Shown: positions 7,622-15,333 of the stretch, piece after piece
Position numbering within the stretch: position 1 is the stretch's first letter
Layout: each line of letters begins with the position of its first letter
Assembly (NCBI GenBank): GCA_009692045.1
Contig: SIAA01000002.1
Location: forward strand, 60,348 to 124,347
Origin: Phycisphaerales bacterium
GTDB lineage: Bacteria; Planctomycetota; Phycisphaerae; Phycisphaerales; SM1A02
Direction of reading: 5' to 3'
Length of the DNA: 64,000 nucleotides
Position numbers and translations under genes: made by a program
Notes under the pieces: generated by a model
What the model was told of the DNA's origin: nothing
The model's input: the letters and a program-made list of their open reading frames with translations, nothing else
The model's database searches: none

Positions 7622-9523
7622 ATGCTGGCAGCGGTCGAGCAATGCATGACGAACAGGGGGCAGCTACTGGTCGAGGCCGGTACGGGGGTGGGAAAGAGTT
7701 TTGCCTATCTGATTCCGGCGATCCGCCGTGCCGTGGAGGCGCGCGAACGCGTGATTGTGTGCACCAACACCATCAGTCTGCAGGAGCAGATCATGGAGAA
7801 AGACATACCTCTGCTCAGCGCGGTGCTGCCAGAGGAATTCACTGCAGTTCTAGTAAAGGGGCGGGGCAACTATCTTTCGCTGCGCCGACTCAAGCAGGCG
7901 GTCGAGCGACGAGAGGGGCTGTTTGCCGATGAGGAAGAGCGACTATCACTCGACGCTCTCGAAGCTTGGGCATACGAAACTCTGGATGGAACCAAGGCGA
8001 CCCTCCCCCAGTTAGCGCGCCCAGCGGTCTGGGAACATGCTCAATCGGATGCCGGCAACTGCATGGGTCGTCGCTGCCCCACTTATGACAAATGCTTTTA
8101 CCAGACGGCGCGGCGGCGCATGGAGAACGCCGACTTGCTCATCTGCAATCACGCTCTCTTCTTCAGCGATCTCGCCCTCAAGCGCACTGGGAAGGGATTT
8201 CTCCCCCCTTACTCCCACTTGATCATTGATGAGGCGCACGCCATCGAAGCGGTGGTATGCGAGCTATTCGGGATGCGCGTTAGCGAGGCCGCCGTGCACC
8301 ACATGCTCCGGCAACTGTGGAATCCGGAACATGATCGTGGCATCCTCGGGTCCATCAATATTCCGGAGGGGAGAGGGTCAGTGGGCGAGGATGCGATCAA
8401 AGCCCTATCGACGGTGCGAGCGGGAGTGAATGGGTACTTCACGCCGCTGTGGCAACGTCTGGAGGATGGTGGATCGGAGCGCATTCATGCGGGGGAGGTG
8501 CTCGAGGACACACTGAGCAAGCCTCTGAGGGAACTTGCAGGTGCGCTGAAACTTGTTCGGGAAGCTGTCGCCGACGAGGGAGAGAAATCCGAACTCGGTT
8601 CATTCATTCAGCAGGCAACGGAGATGGCAGGCGCGGCGGCAGCGCTGGCAACTAACAGTAGCAAAGCCACCGTGGCGTGGATCGAGCGCTCCGGCGGGGC
8701 ACAGAGCAAGCGCCGGGGTCGTGCTCTGATGAGTCTGCGCTCGGCCACAATCGAGGCCGGGCCAATCTTGCGCGAGATGCTCTATTCGCAGCCCATCTCT
8801 CTGGTGATGACCAGTGCCACTCTCGCCTGCGGGGGCGATGACTTCAGCCTGATACAGCAAGCACTCGGCTGCACGGAGGCCACCACACTTCATTTGGGAA
8901 GTCCATTCAACCTCGCGTCTCAGGTGCGCCTGATCATCGATGTGACGATGCCCGATCCCAAGTCGCCCCAATACCACGAGGCGCTCTCGCGACGGGTCCT
9001 GGAGCACATCATCGCCACCGACGGCGGAGCATTCGTGCTCTTCACCAACTACACCTCGTTGAACCGAGTGGCAGAACTGGTGCGCGAGGAACTGACCGCG
9101 CGCGGGCATCAACTCCATGTGCAGGGTGGCAGCCACTCGAGTGGTCTAATTCTGCAGCGATTCCGCGAGAGTGAGCGCAGCGTGCTATTCGGTACATCAA
9201 CCTTCTGGCAGGGAGTCGATGTGCGCGGGCGGGCGCTGCGAAATGTGATCATCACCAAGCTGCCCTTCGAGGTTCCCGATCGGCCACTGGTGCAGGCGCG
9301 TCAGGAACTTATCAAGTCCCGTGGCGGCAATCCCTTCATGGATGATCAACTTCCCCGAGCCGTGATTCGGTTCAAGCAGGGGTTCGGCCGACTGATTCGC
9401 AGCAGCACCGATCGAGGCCGCGTAGTCATTCTCGATCCGCGCATCGCCACCAAGCGCTACGGCAAGGCATTCATTGAAGCACTTCCGAGCGACATAGAGC
9501 CGGAAATCGTCCAAGAGGACTGA
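7622..9523 (+). CDS. dinG: DinG-type superfamily 2 DNA helicase, N-terminus uncertain
   Basis: From the first in-frame ATG the product is 633 residues. It has Walker A (EAGTGVGKS, 18-26), a DEAH box (IIDEAH, 201-206), the cysteines C147, C152 and C158 spaced as in the DinG iron-sulphur cluster, and late motifs FGTSTFWQGVDV and QGFGRLIRS. Homology starts before this ATG: the same frame reads GFEVRPQQAAM, the Q-motif region, back to about 7523. A TAA at 7520-7522 separates it from the well-placed ATG at 7511 that overlaps the stop of the previous gene. The true start may be non-ATG, or the stop may be a mutation or sequencing error. The first cluster cysteine (KGRxNYLC) is Ser86 here. Confidence 0.88.
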   Translation: MLAAVEQCMTNRGQLLVEAGTGVGKSFAYLIPAIRRAVEARERVIVCTNTISLQEQIMEKDIPLLSAVLPEEFTAVLVKGRGNYLSLRRLKQAVERREGLFADEEERLSLDALEAWAYETLDGTKATLPQLARPAVWEHAQSDAGNCMGRRCPTYDKCFYQTARRRMENADLLICNHALFFSDLALKRTGKGFLPPYSHLIIDEAHAIEAVVCELFGMRVSEAAVHHMLRQLWNPEHDRGILGSINIPEGRGSVGEDAIKALSTVRAGVNGYFTPLWQRLEDGGSERIHAGEVLEDTLSKPLRELAGALKLVREAVADEGEKSELGSFIQQATEMAGAAAALATNSSKATVAWIERSGGAQSKRRGRALMSLRSATIEAGPILREMLYSQPISLVMTSATLACGGDDFSLIQQALGCTEATTLHLGSPFNLASQVRLIIDVTMPDPKSPQYHEALSRRVLEHIIATDGGAFVLFTNYTSLNRVAELVREELTARGHQLHVQGGSHSSGLILQRFRESERSVLFGTSTFWQGVDVRGRALRNVIITKLPFEVPDRPLVQARQELIKSRGGNPFMDDQLPRAVIRFKQGFGRLIRSSTDRGRVVILDPRIATKRYGKAFIEALPSDIEPEIVQED

Positions 9524-9546
9524 TGCTCCTGATCAAGCGCCTCGCC

Positions 9547-10851
9547 TCAGGCGCCAGCGCGCAGAATGCGCGCCTTCTCAAAGGCTGCGCCGAGGATGGG
9601 AGAACTGGGAGTCCTCATCCAGTCCTCGAGAATGCTGGCGTACACCGAGCGGAAGTCGGTGCCGAAACGCAAGTCGCCATTGTCGAGCGAGTTCAAGGAG
9701 GGGTGCTCGCCGTGCAGGCCGGCGTTGACCATGGGGCCGATCAGGAACATGGGCGCAGCCGTGCCATGGTCAGTTCCGCCCGAGGCGTTCTGCCTGACTC
9801 GCCGCCCGAACTCGCTGAACACCATGGTGAGAACGCGCCCGGCATTGCCCTGAGCATCCAGATCGCGCTGGAAGGCACGAAGTGACTCCGAGACCTGTCG
9901 AAGCAGGTTGGCGTGTGTGCCCTGCTGCCCGGCATGAGTATCGAATCCCCCAAGGCTCGCGTAGTAAACGCGTGTCGGCATTCCATCGCGGATCATCGAG
10001 CCAATGGCCTGCAAATGTTTCGCCAACTGATGCTGGGGATACTCCACCAGCGGGCGTTTCCCCAATGCGCCGCGGATGCGATCGCTGGCCAACTGGGCAT
10101 CGAGGGCAGTGCGCATGAGAAATCCCGACTGCGATTCGGCGCCGACACTGCCGCTGCCCGGCAGGACACCGGCGCGGGTGATTCGTTCGTAGTTTGCCGC
10201 AAGCCGCTCGTCGTCATCTGCGCCCATCCAGCGGAAAAGCTGAGCGTTCTCGAATGCCACCGGCTTCTGAATGCGGCCGCTCATGGCAAGGGGCGCGCTG
10301 CGTCCGATGGCAATGGCTCCCTCAGGGACTGGGGTGCCGTTACAGGTGCAGTCGAAGTACTTGCCGATCCAGCCATCACCCTGGGCATCGGTGTTGGCGG
10401 TGTGCCAGATGTCCATCGAAGTGAAGTGGGAGCGATTGGGATTGGGATAACCCACACCTTGAACGATCGCGAGTCGCCCCTCATCAAGCAACTCACGCAT
10501 CTGAGTCATGGCGGGATGAAGTCCCACGGTGCTGTTGCCGGGAAGGGTGATGGCTCCGTTTACTTCGCCTGCCACCGGCACTGCCAGTTGCGGCCGCGCC
10601 TTGTAGTAGTCATCCATTCCGTAGGGAACGACGGTGTTGAGGCCATCGTTTCCCCCGCCAAGCTGCAGTACTACGAGGATGCGATCCTCGGCGAAACCGG
10701 GCGCTGATCCTGGCGTCACTCCCTGGGGAATCATCAGTCCAAATGCGGATCGGTGAATGAATGCCGGAATCGTGGCGGCAAGGGATGCCAGCGTCGCTCC
10801 ATGAGCGATGAAGGAGCGGCGGGTGAAGGGAAGATGGGGATCGGGACTCAT
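9547..10851 (-). CDS. DUF1501 family protein, Tat-exported
   Basis: This 434-residue protein starts with a twin-arginine signal (TRRSFIAHGATLASLAATIP), so it is exported folded. The body shows DUF1501 features: VLQLGGGNDGLNTVVPY, FHPAMTQMRELL-like LHPAMTQMRELLDEGRLAIVQGVGYPNPNRSHF, SMDIWHT, LGGFDTHAGQ and FSEFGRRVRQNASGGTDHGTAAPMF. The alkaline-phosphatase-like fold has been proposed for this family, but the substrate is not known. It lies 9 bases after a DUF1800 gene on the same strand; these two families are regular neighbours in planctomycetes. It converges with the helicase gene. Confidence 0.9.
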   Translation of the reverse strand: MSPDPHLPFTRRSFIAHGATLASLAATIPAFIHRSAFGLMIPQGVTPGSAPGFAEDRILVVLQLGGGNDGLNTVVPYGMDDYYKARPQLAVPVAGEVNGAITLPGNSTVGLHPAMTQMRELLDEGRLAIVQGVGYPNPNRSHFTSMDIWHTANTDAQGDGWIGKYFDCTCNGTPVPEGAIAIGRSAPLAMSGRIQKPVAFENAQLFRWMGADDDERLAANYERITRAGVLPGSGSVGAESQSGFLMRTALDAQLASDRIRGALGKRPLVEYPQHQLAKHLQAIGSMIRDGMPTRVYYASLGGFDTHAGQQGTHANLLRQVSESLRAFQRDLDAQGNAGRVLTMVFSEFGRRVRQNASGGTDHGTAAPMFLIGPMVNAGLHGEHPSLNSLDNGDLRFGTDFRSVYASILEDWMRTPSSPILGAAFEKARILRAGA

Positions 10852-10860
10852 GGCAGTACC

Positions 10861-12408
10861 TCAGCAGAGTTGATACTCGGGCATGGCAGAGATGAGTCCC
10901 AACATTCGGAGCAAGCTACCGCGATCAATCCGATTGCCGTAATCATTTAGAAAGGCGGCCAGTTCCGCGCGGCGATCCGCATGGGGCGGCACGCTCAGGC
11001 AAAACTCCAGGAGCGCATCTATTGCTTGCTTTGGGGGCAACTGGGCACCTGAAGCATCGGTGACGAGATGGGATGGATCCCAGGTCTGCTCGGCATTCGA
11101 CGACTCATCAAAGTCGGCCTGGCGACCCGTGATGAGCAGCACCATTACATTCTGGCGGATAAACATGGTCGAAGTGTTGATCCAGGCGCGGCCGCCATCC
11201 CAACCCTTGACGCTCGGTGGTTGGAACAGATCCTGTCCCATGAACTCGAGTCCGCTGGCGAGTGTCGCGAGGCTGCGGGGATGAGCCTGCAGCCCTCGCA
11301 CTGCCTGCGCTACCAACTGCACCGGGCTCTTGATTACGGAACCGCGCACCCTTGGATCATAGAAGTGAGCGCTCTGGAAGAGAGAACGCAGCACCGGCTT
11401 GAGCTGATACTGCTGCGCTCGCAGCTGAGCCGCCATGGCAGCGATCACGGCCGGGGCAGCGGGTGAAGCGGGCACGGGGGAGTCATCCACGAAGAATCGA
11501 TACAACTTCCCGCAAACAAACTCGCTGCATGCTCGCTGCGAAAGCAGGATGCGGACGAAGTCGTCGCCGTGGTGAGAGCCCGATCTGCCGAGAATCGATT
11601 TCTCTCCGTCGTCGTGATCAGAGTCGCGAAACTCAAACGAATCATCTCGGAAGGTGAATCCAGTGAGAGCGCGCGCTCCCTCCTTGATGTCCGCTTCGCT
11701 GTAACCGCGTCCCTCGCCCAGGACAAACAGTTCCATCAGCTCGCGCGCCAGATTCTCGTTGGGGCTTCGCTTGCGATTGTCGTCGGCATCTAGGTACTTG
11801 AGCATGGCAGGATCGCGGATGATGCGGTACGCCAGTTCGGCGAAGCTGCCCGTGGCATGGCGGCGCAGAAGTTGATTCTGCACCAGCATGTGATAGGAGT
11901 CCTGTACGGTGCGATTGCCGGAAGCAAAGTGACCGTGCCAGAACAAGGTCATTTTTTCTTCCAGCGGACGCGGAGTTTCAATCATGCGCTTGAGCCACCA
12001 CTTGCGCATCTCATCGTTCTGTTCACGATCCTCCCGATCAGACTGATTGCGAGCAGCCTGTAGGCGACCGATGGCGGCCTCATCATTCTCAACTCTTGCG
12101 CGCCGCTGTTCCGCCCGCTCCTCCTCGGTCGGTGGCCGACGAATATCGGAGCGAAAGCCTGCGGCAGTCTCGGGAAGCGGCGGGACGGTTTCGTAGTCCA
12201 CCAGATAGTCGACGCAAGCCTGCAGCCCCAGGTCGTGCATGGTTCTTATCTGCTGAGGCGTGCCGCCGAAGCCGGCTCGGTTCACCAGGTGCAGAGTCGC
12301 GCTCAGATCCCAACTGGCGGGCGAGAGCTGGGCCAGAGGTCCCGCAGCATCGGGCCGTGACTGTCTGGTCTGGGGAGTGGATGGAATCATTCGTGGCTTG
12401 GGGAGCAT
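10861..12408 (-). CDS. DUF1800 family protein
   Basis: This 515-residue protein carries the DUF1800 pattern: HLVNRAGFGGTPQQI near residue 40, KMTLFWHGHFAS near 155, HATGSFAELAYRIIRDPAMLKYLD, NENLARELMELFVLG and DIKEGARALTGF. Function is unknown; the family nearly always sits beside a DUF1501 gene, as here. No clear signal peptide is seen with this start; later starts are possible because the first 30 residues (proline/arginine-rich) match nothing in the family. Its 5' end overlaps the upstream membrane-protein gene by 22 bases, so the genes are likely cotranscribed. Confidence 0.88.
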   Translation of the reverse strand: MLPKPRMIPSTPQTRQSRPDAAGPLAQLSPASWDLSATLHLVNRAGFGGTPQQIRTMHDLGLQACVDYLVDYETVPPLPETAAGFRSDIRRPPTEEERAEQRRARVENDEAAIGRLQAARNQSDREDREQNDEMRKWWLKRMIETPRPLEEKMTLFWHGHFASGNRTVQDSYHMLVQNQLLRRHATGSFAELAYRIIRDPAMLKYLDADDNRKRSPNENLARELMELFVLGEGRGYSEADIKEGARALTGFTFRDDSFEFRDSDHDDGEKSILGRSGSHHGDDFVRILLSQRACSEFVCGKLYRFFVDDSPVPASPAAPAVIAAMAAQLRAQQYQLKPVLRSLFQSAHFYDPRVRGSVIKSPVQLVAQAVRGLQAHPRSLATLASGLEFMGQDLFQPPSVKGWDGGRAWINTSTMFIRQNVMVLLITGRQADFDESSNAEQTWDPSHLVTDASGAQLPPKQAIDALLEFCLSVPPHADRRAELAAFLNDYGNRIDRGSLLRMLGLISAMPEYQLC

Positions 12409-13481
12409 GCAGACACTTCACGGTGATTGGCCGGAAGTACGGCCCACAGGACGAGCAATGCTCCAGCGGGGAGCGAGGCCATGCTGAGGTGGTGATAAAT
12501 CCATGCCATTTCGAGAAATGGTAGGCCGGCGGCAATGAGGACGAAGCGGGCCACCGCCGACCAGTTGCGCGATGACCCGAGGAGCCAGCAGGGAACAGCC
12601 CAGCCGTAAAAGACGAGGATTCGGAGATAATTATCCTCACCGAGCAGCACGCCTCCCATAGCAGCCGCCGTCAGAGCGATCGTTGCGGCTGCCGTCCACA
12701 ACATTGGTGGCATCCATCTCGCGGCTGCTGGGCGTGCTCTAGGGAGGCGGCGCAACTCGGTGCAGTGGGCGGCTACCGTGAAAGTCAGTTGCATGCCCCA
12801 CTGCGCGGCGACGGGCCAGAGCAGCATGGCTGCGCCCCTCTCAAATGTGCTAGCGGCAAAGAGAAGCATCCCGGTGAAGACGATGCCGAACACAAGGAAG
12901 CAGTGGCGGCTGGGCGACTCCTGCAGTGCGCGGTGAAAAGTCAGGTCCAGATAGGGCGAGAGTCCTAACCCAAGTGCCAGACAGGGCAGTACCCACAGCA
13001 CACCACTAGCGGGCAACTCTCCCGCCTGAGGCAGAGTGGGAAGTAGAGTTGTCCCTCCCACGGCGGCGAAGAAGAAACCACTGGCTGCCGCAACTGCAGC
13101 GCTGCCCAGTAGAAGCCCGCGAGTACCGCGCGCCACGAATGGCGTGACTCCCAGCAGAGCACCGGCGCAGCCCATAGGTAGCAGCGGCAGGAAATCGCCC
13201 GAGGAGAACATCCACGCCGCGAAGAAGCACTGATAGCCGATGGTGATGATGCTGAACCACCGAATAGCTCCCCCATGCTTGAGCAGAAACGCTTGGCTCT
13301 TCTCGCGACTGAGTACATATCCAAAGAGGGTGCAGCCCAGCACATTGGGGATCGCAAAGGCCACGAATCCCCAGATGCCGAACAACTTGAGCATCACGAT
13401 CGGCAGAAACATGCCGATGCACCATGTCCATGAGTTCGCCAGATACAAACCCCAGCCCAAGGTGGCGTGCAGCCGCTTCAT
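12387..13481 (-). CDS. Multi-spanning membrane protein of unknown function
   Basis: This 364-residue protein is mostly hydrophobic, with roughly ten predicted membrane helices (for example GMFLPIVMLKLFGIWGFVAF and ALLVLWAVLP). I do not recognise the family. The N-terminal third (NSWTWCIGMFLPIV, a polar break, GYQCFFAAWMF) is faintly transporter-like, but no substrate motif is visible. It is the second gene of a minus-strand run beginning with the DUF4442 gene (9 bases upstream) and overlaps the DUF1800 gene. The coding assignment is supported by length, composition and this tight packing. Confidence 0.72.
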   Translation of the reverse strand: MKRLHATLGWGLYLANSWTWCIGMFLPIVMLKLFGIWGFVAFAIPNVLGCTLFGYVLSREKSQAFLLKHGGAIRWFSIITIGYQCFFAAWMFSSGDFLPLLPMGCAGALLGVTPFVARGTRGLLLGSAAVAAASGFFFAAVGGTTLLPTLPQAGELPASGVLWVLPCLALGLGLSPYLDLTFHRALQESPSRHCFLVFGIVFTGMLLFAASTFERGAAMLLWPVAAQWGMQLTFTVAAHCTELRRLPRARPAAARWMPPMLWTAAATIALTAAAMGGVLLGEDNYLRILVFYGWAVPCWLLGSSRNWSAVARFVLIAAGLPFLEMAWIYHHLSMASLPAGALLVLWAVLPANHREVSACSPSHE

Positions 13482-13490
13482 GCACGCAGA

Positions 13491-14162
13491 CTACGAAATC
13501 TCGGTGCCGCGTTTCCGGCGTGCCCGCATGGCTGCCTTCGGGGTGCAGTGGAAGATGATCTCGCAGCGACCCACCCGAACTTCTCGGCCCTTTTGCTTGA
13601 CATGCTGCTTGATCTCCATCTCGAGCGCCACATTGAACTCGCCGCCAATGGCGACTTTGGCTTGAAGGTCCTCGCGCTCGACCACGCTGTAGATCGCCGG
13701 CCCATAGCAGGGGCGCAGAAACTTGTAGCGCATGTCTTTGCACACCACGATGTAGTCGGAGCCGATGCGCGAGAAGAGGTACATACCAGCAGCAACTTCA
13801 CTGTTGCCCAGCAGCGCCGCCCCAGCCATGGCGTTGTACCAGTTGCGATTGGCGCGCCTAAAAGGCAGCACTGCCGTGAAGCGAGTTGTGTCCAGCCTTC
13901 TAATAGTGATGCCCGAGCGGAAGGCATAAGGCAGCCACACCAGGGAGCAGACGCGGTGCCAGAAGGCGTTGCGGGTTGAGAGCCTGCTGATCCAAGCTTC
14001 GGCGCGGTCGTAGAACGACAACTTCTCGGGCGCATTGTCGAGAGCGACCGACTCTTGCTGGAGCTTCACACCTTCCATCTGGGGTAGAGGAGAATAGTAG
14101 GGGAGGAGTGCCTCGGCGAGAAACCGCTTGGGGGCTACGCCCATCCACGCCAGCATTACCAT
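13491..14162 (-). CDS. DUF4442 (hotdog-fold thioesterase-like) protein
   Basis: This 223-residue protein resembles the DUF4442 group of hotdog-fold proteins: RRLDTTRFTAVLPFRRANRNWYNAMAGAALLGNSEVAAGMYLFSRIG followed by DYIVVCKDMRYKFLRPC. Such proteins are presumed to act on acyl thioesters, without proof here. Alternative starts lie at 14156 and 14144. The ATG is only 6 bases from that of the divergent gene at 14169, which leaves little room for a leader on either side. The downstream membrane-protein gene follows after 9 bases. Confidence 0.7.
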   Translation of the reverse strand: MVMLAWMGVAPKRFLAEALLPYYSPLPQMEGVKLQQESVALDNAPEKLSFYDRAEAWISRLSTRNAFWHRVCSLVWLPYAFRSGITIRRLDTTRFTAVLPFRRANRNWYNAMAGAALLGNSEVAAGMYLFSRIGSDYIVVCKDMRYKFLRPCYGPAIYSVVEREDLQAKVAIGGEFNVALEMEIKQHVKQKGREVRVGRCEIIFHCTPKAAMRARRKRGTEIS

Positions 14163-14168
14163 TGCCCC

Positions 14169-14993
14169 ATGGCGATCGGCTCTATCGGAGTGTGCTCATG
14201 GAGTCTCAAACCCTCCGACTCCCGCTCCCTTGTCGAAAGTGTGAGGAGCCTCGGGCTGAACACTCTGCAACTCGCGCTAGGCCCGCTACTCGATGATTCG
14301 GGCAACTGGGGGGAGGTGCTCGCGCATCTCGGCGCCGCCGACATTCACATCGCCAGTGCCATGTTTGCGCCCGCTGGCGAGGACTACTCCTCCCTGCAGT
14401 CGATAGCACGAACCGGCGGATTGCGGTCCGACGAGACCTGGAATCGAAATCTAGATCGCGCCCACAAGGCCGCCCGTATCGCCAGCAAGCACCATGTGAA
14501 GCTCGTCACTTTTCATGCGGGATTCATGCCGCACCTGAGCGGTGATCCAGAGCGCATCACCCTGCTCGAGCGCCTGCGCCAGGTGGCGCGGGCCTTCTCT
14601 GCCGAGGGAGTTGACATTGCCCTAGAGACAGGACAGGAGTCAGCCGAGACTCTGGCCGGTGTGTTGGAGGAACTCGGGGAGGAGTCCATAGGGGTCAACT
14701 TTGATCCTGCCAACATGATTCTCTATGGAATGGGAGAGCCGATAGAAGCCATCAGACTGCTCGCGGGATGGGTGCGGCAGGTGCACATAAAGGATGCGAT
14801 CGCCTCCGCCATCGCCGGCGAGTGGGGCCGTGAAGTCCGCGTGGGCGAGGGCGCGGTCAGATGGCGCGAGTTCCTGCAGGTGGTGGCGGGGCTCCCCCGC
14901 AAAGTCGATCTCATGATCGAGCGCGAGGGAGGCGAGTTGCGGCACTTGGACATAGCGGGCGCGATTTCTCACCTCCGCGCATCTATCATTTGA
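14169..14993 (+). CDS. Sugar phosphate isomerase/epimerase-like TIM-barrel protein
   Basis: This 274-residue protein has the AP-endonuclease-2/xylose-isomerase-like barrel: GVCSWSLKPSD at the start, KLVTFHAGFMPH, DIALETGQESAETLAGVLEEL, VNFDPANMILYGMG and VRQVHIKDA, giving the usual Glu, Asp, His and Lys/Asp metal ligands at strand ends. Family members isomerise or epimerise keto-sugars or inositols; the substrate cannot be told. It is followed after 7 bases by the small FmdB-like gene and then ligA. Confidence 0.85.
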   Translation: MAIGSIGVCSWSLKPSDSRSLVESVRSLGLNTLQLALGPLLDDSGNWGEVLAHLGAADIHIASAMFAPAGEDYSSLQSIARTGGLRSDETWNRNLDRAHKAARIASKHHVKLVTFHAGFMPHLSGDPERITLLERLRQVARAFSAEGVDIALETGQESAETLAGVLEELGEESIGVNFDPANMILYGMGEPIEAIRLLAGWVRQVHIKDAIASAIAGEWGREVRVGEGAVRWREFLQVVAGLPRKVDLMIEREGGELRHLDIAGAISHLRASII

Positions 14994-15000
14994 GTGCCAG

Positions 15001-15282
15001 ATGCCCACCTACCGTTATGTCCATGTCAATGCCGACGGAACCGATGGCGACGCCTTCGAGTTGTTCCAGCGCATCACTGCCGATGCTCTGACCAAGCACC
15101 CCGAGACGGGCCTGGCCATCAGGCGGGTACCAGTGACTCCGCAGGTACAGACGGGTAGCGACACCCAACGGCTGAGCAACAAGAACCTGAACCGGCTGGG
15201 CTTCACCAAGTACGAGCGCGCTGGCAACGGCACCTATGAGAAGAAGGCCGGGGATGGTCCACGCACCATCTCGGGCGACTGA
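15001..15282 (+). CDS. FmdB-like small protein lacking zinc-ribbon cysteines
   Basis: This 93-residue protein starts MPTYRY and continues FELFQRITADALTKHPETG and IRRV, which follows the FmdB/CxxC regulatory pattern (MPTYxYxCxxCxxxFExxQ, then a second CxxC and VRRL). The tail LGFTKYERAGNGTYEKKAGDGP also fits proteins of this group. Unlike them it contains no cysteine at all: the positions of both knuckles read VNADGTDG and HPETG. It therefore cannot form the zinc ribbon. The role is unknown. It sits between the TIM-barrel gene and ligA with short gaps. Confidence 0.65.
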   Translation: MPTYRYVHVNADGTDGDAFELFQRITADALTKHPETGLAIRRVPVTPQVQTGSDTQRLSNKNLNRLGFTKYERAGNGTYEKKAGDGPRTISGD

Positions 15283-15333
15283 CCCCACTGCTGGGGGAGT
15301 GATACCTCTGCCGACTGCTTGTAAATTGTGGCG

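Noticed and set aside
9913..10707. A 264-codon open frame on the plus strand
   Set aside because: It lies fully opposite the DUF1501 gene, whose protein has clear family motifs; long antisense frames are expected in GC-rich DNA.
15283..15333. Small stem CCCC/GGGG between the FmdB-like gene and ligA
   Set aside because: Four base pairs, no T-tract; chance in GC-rich DNA.
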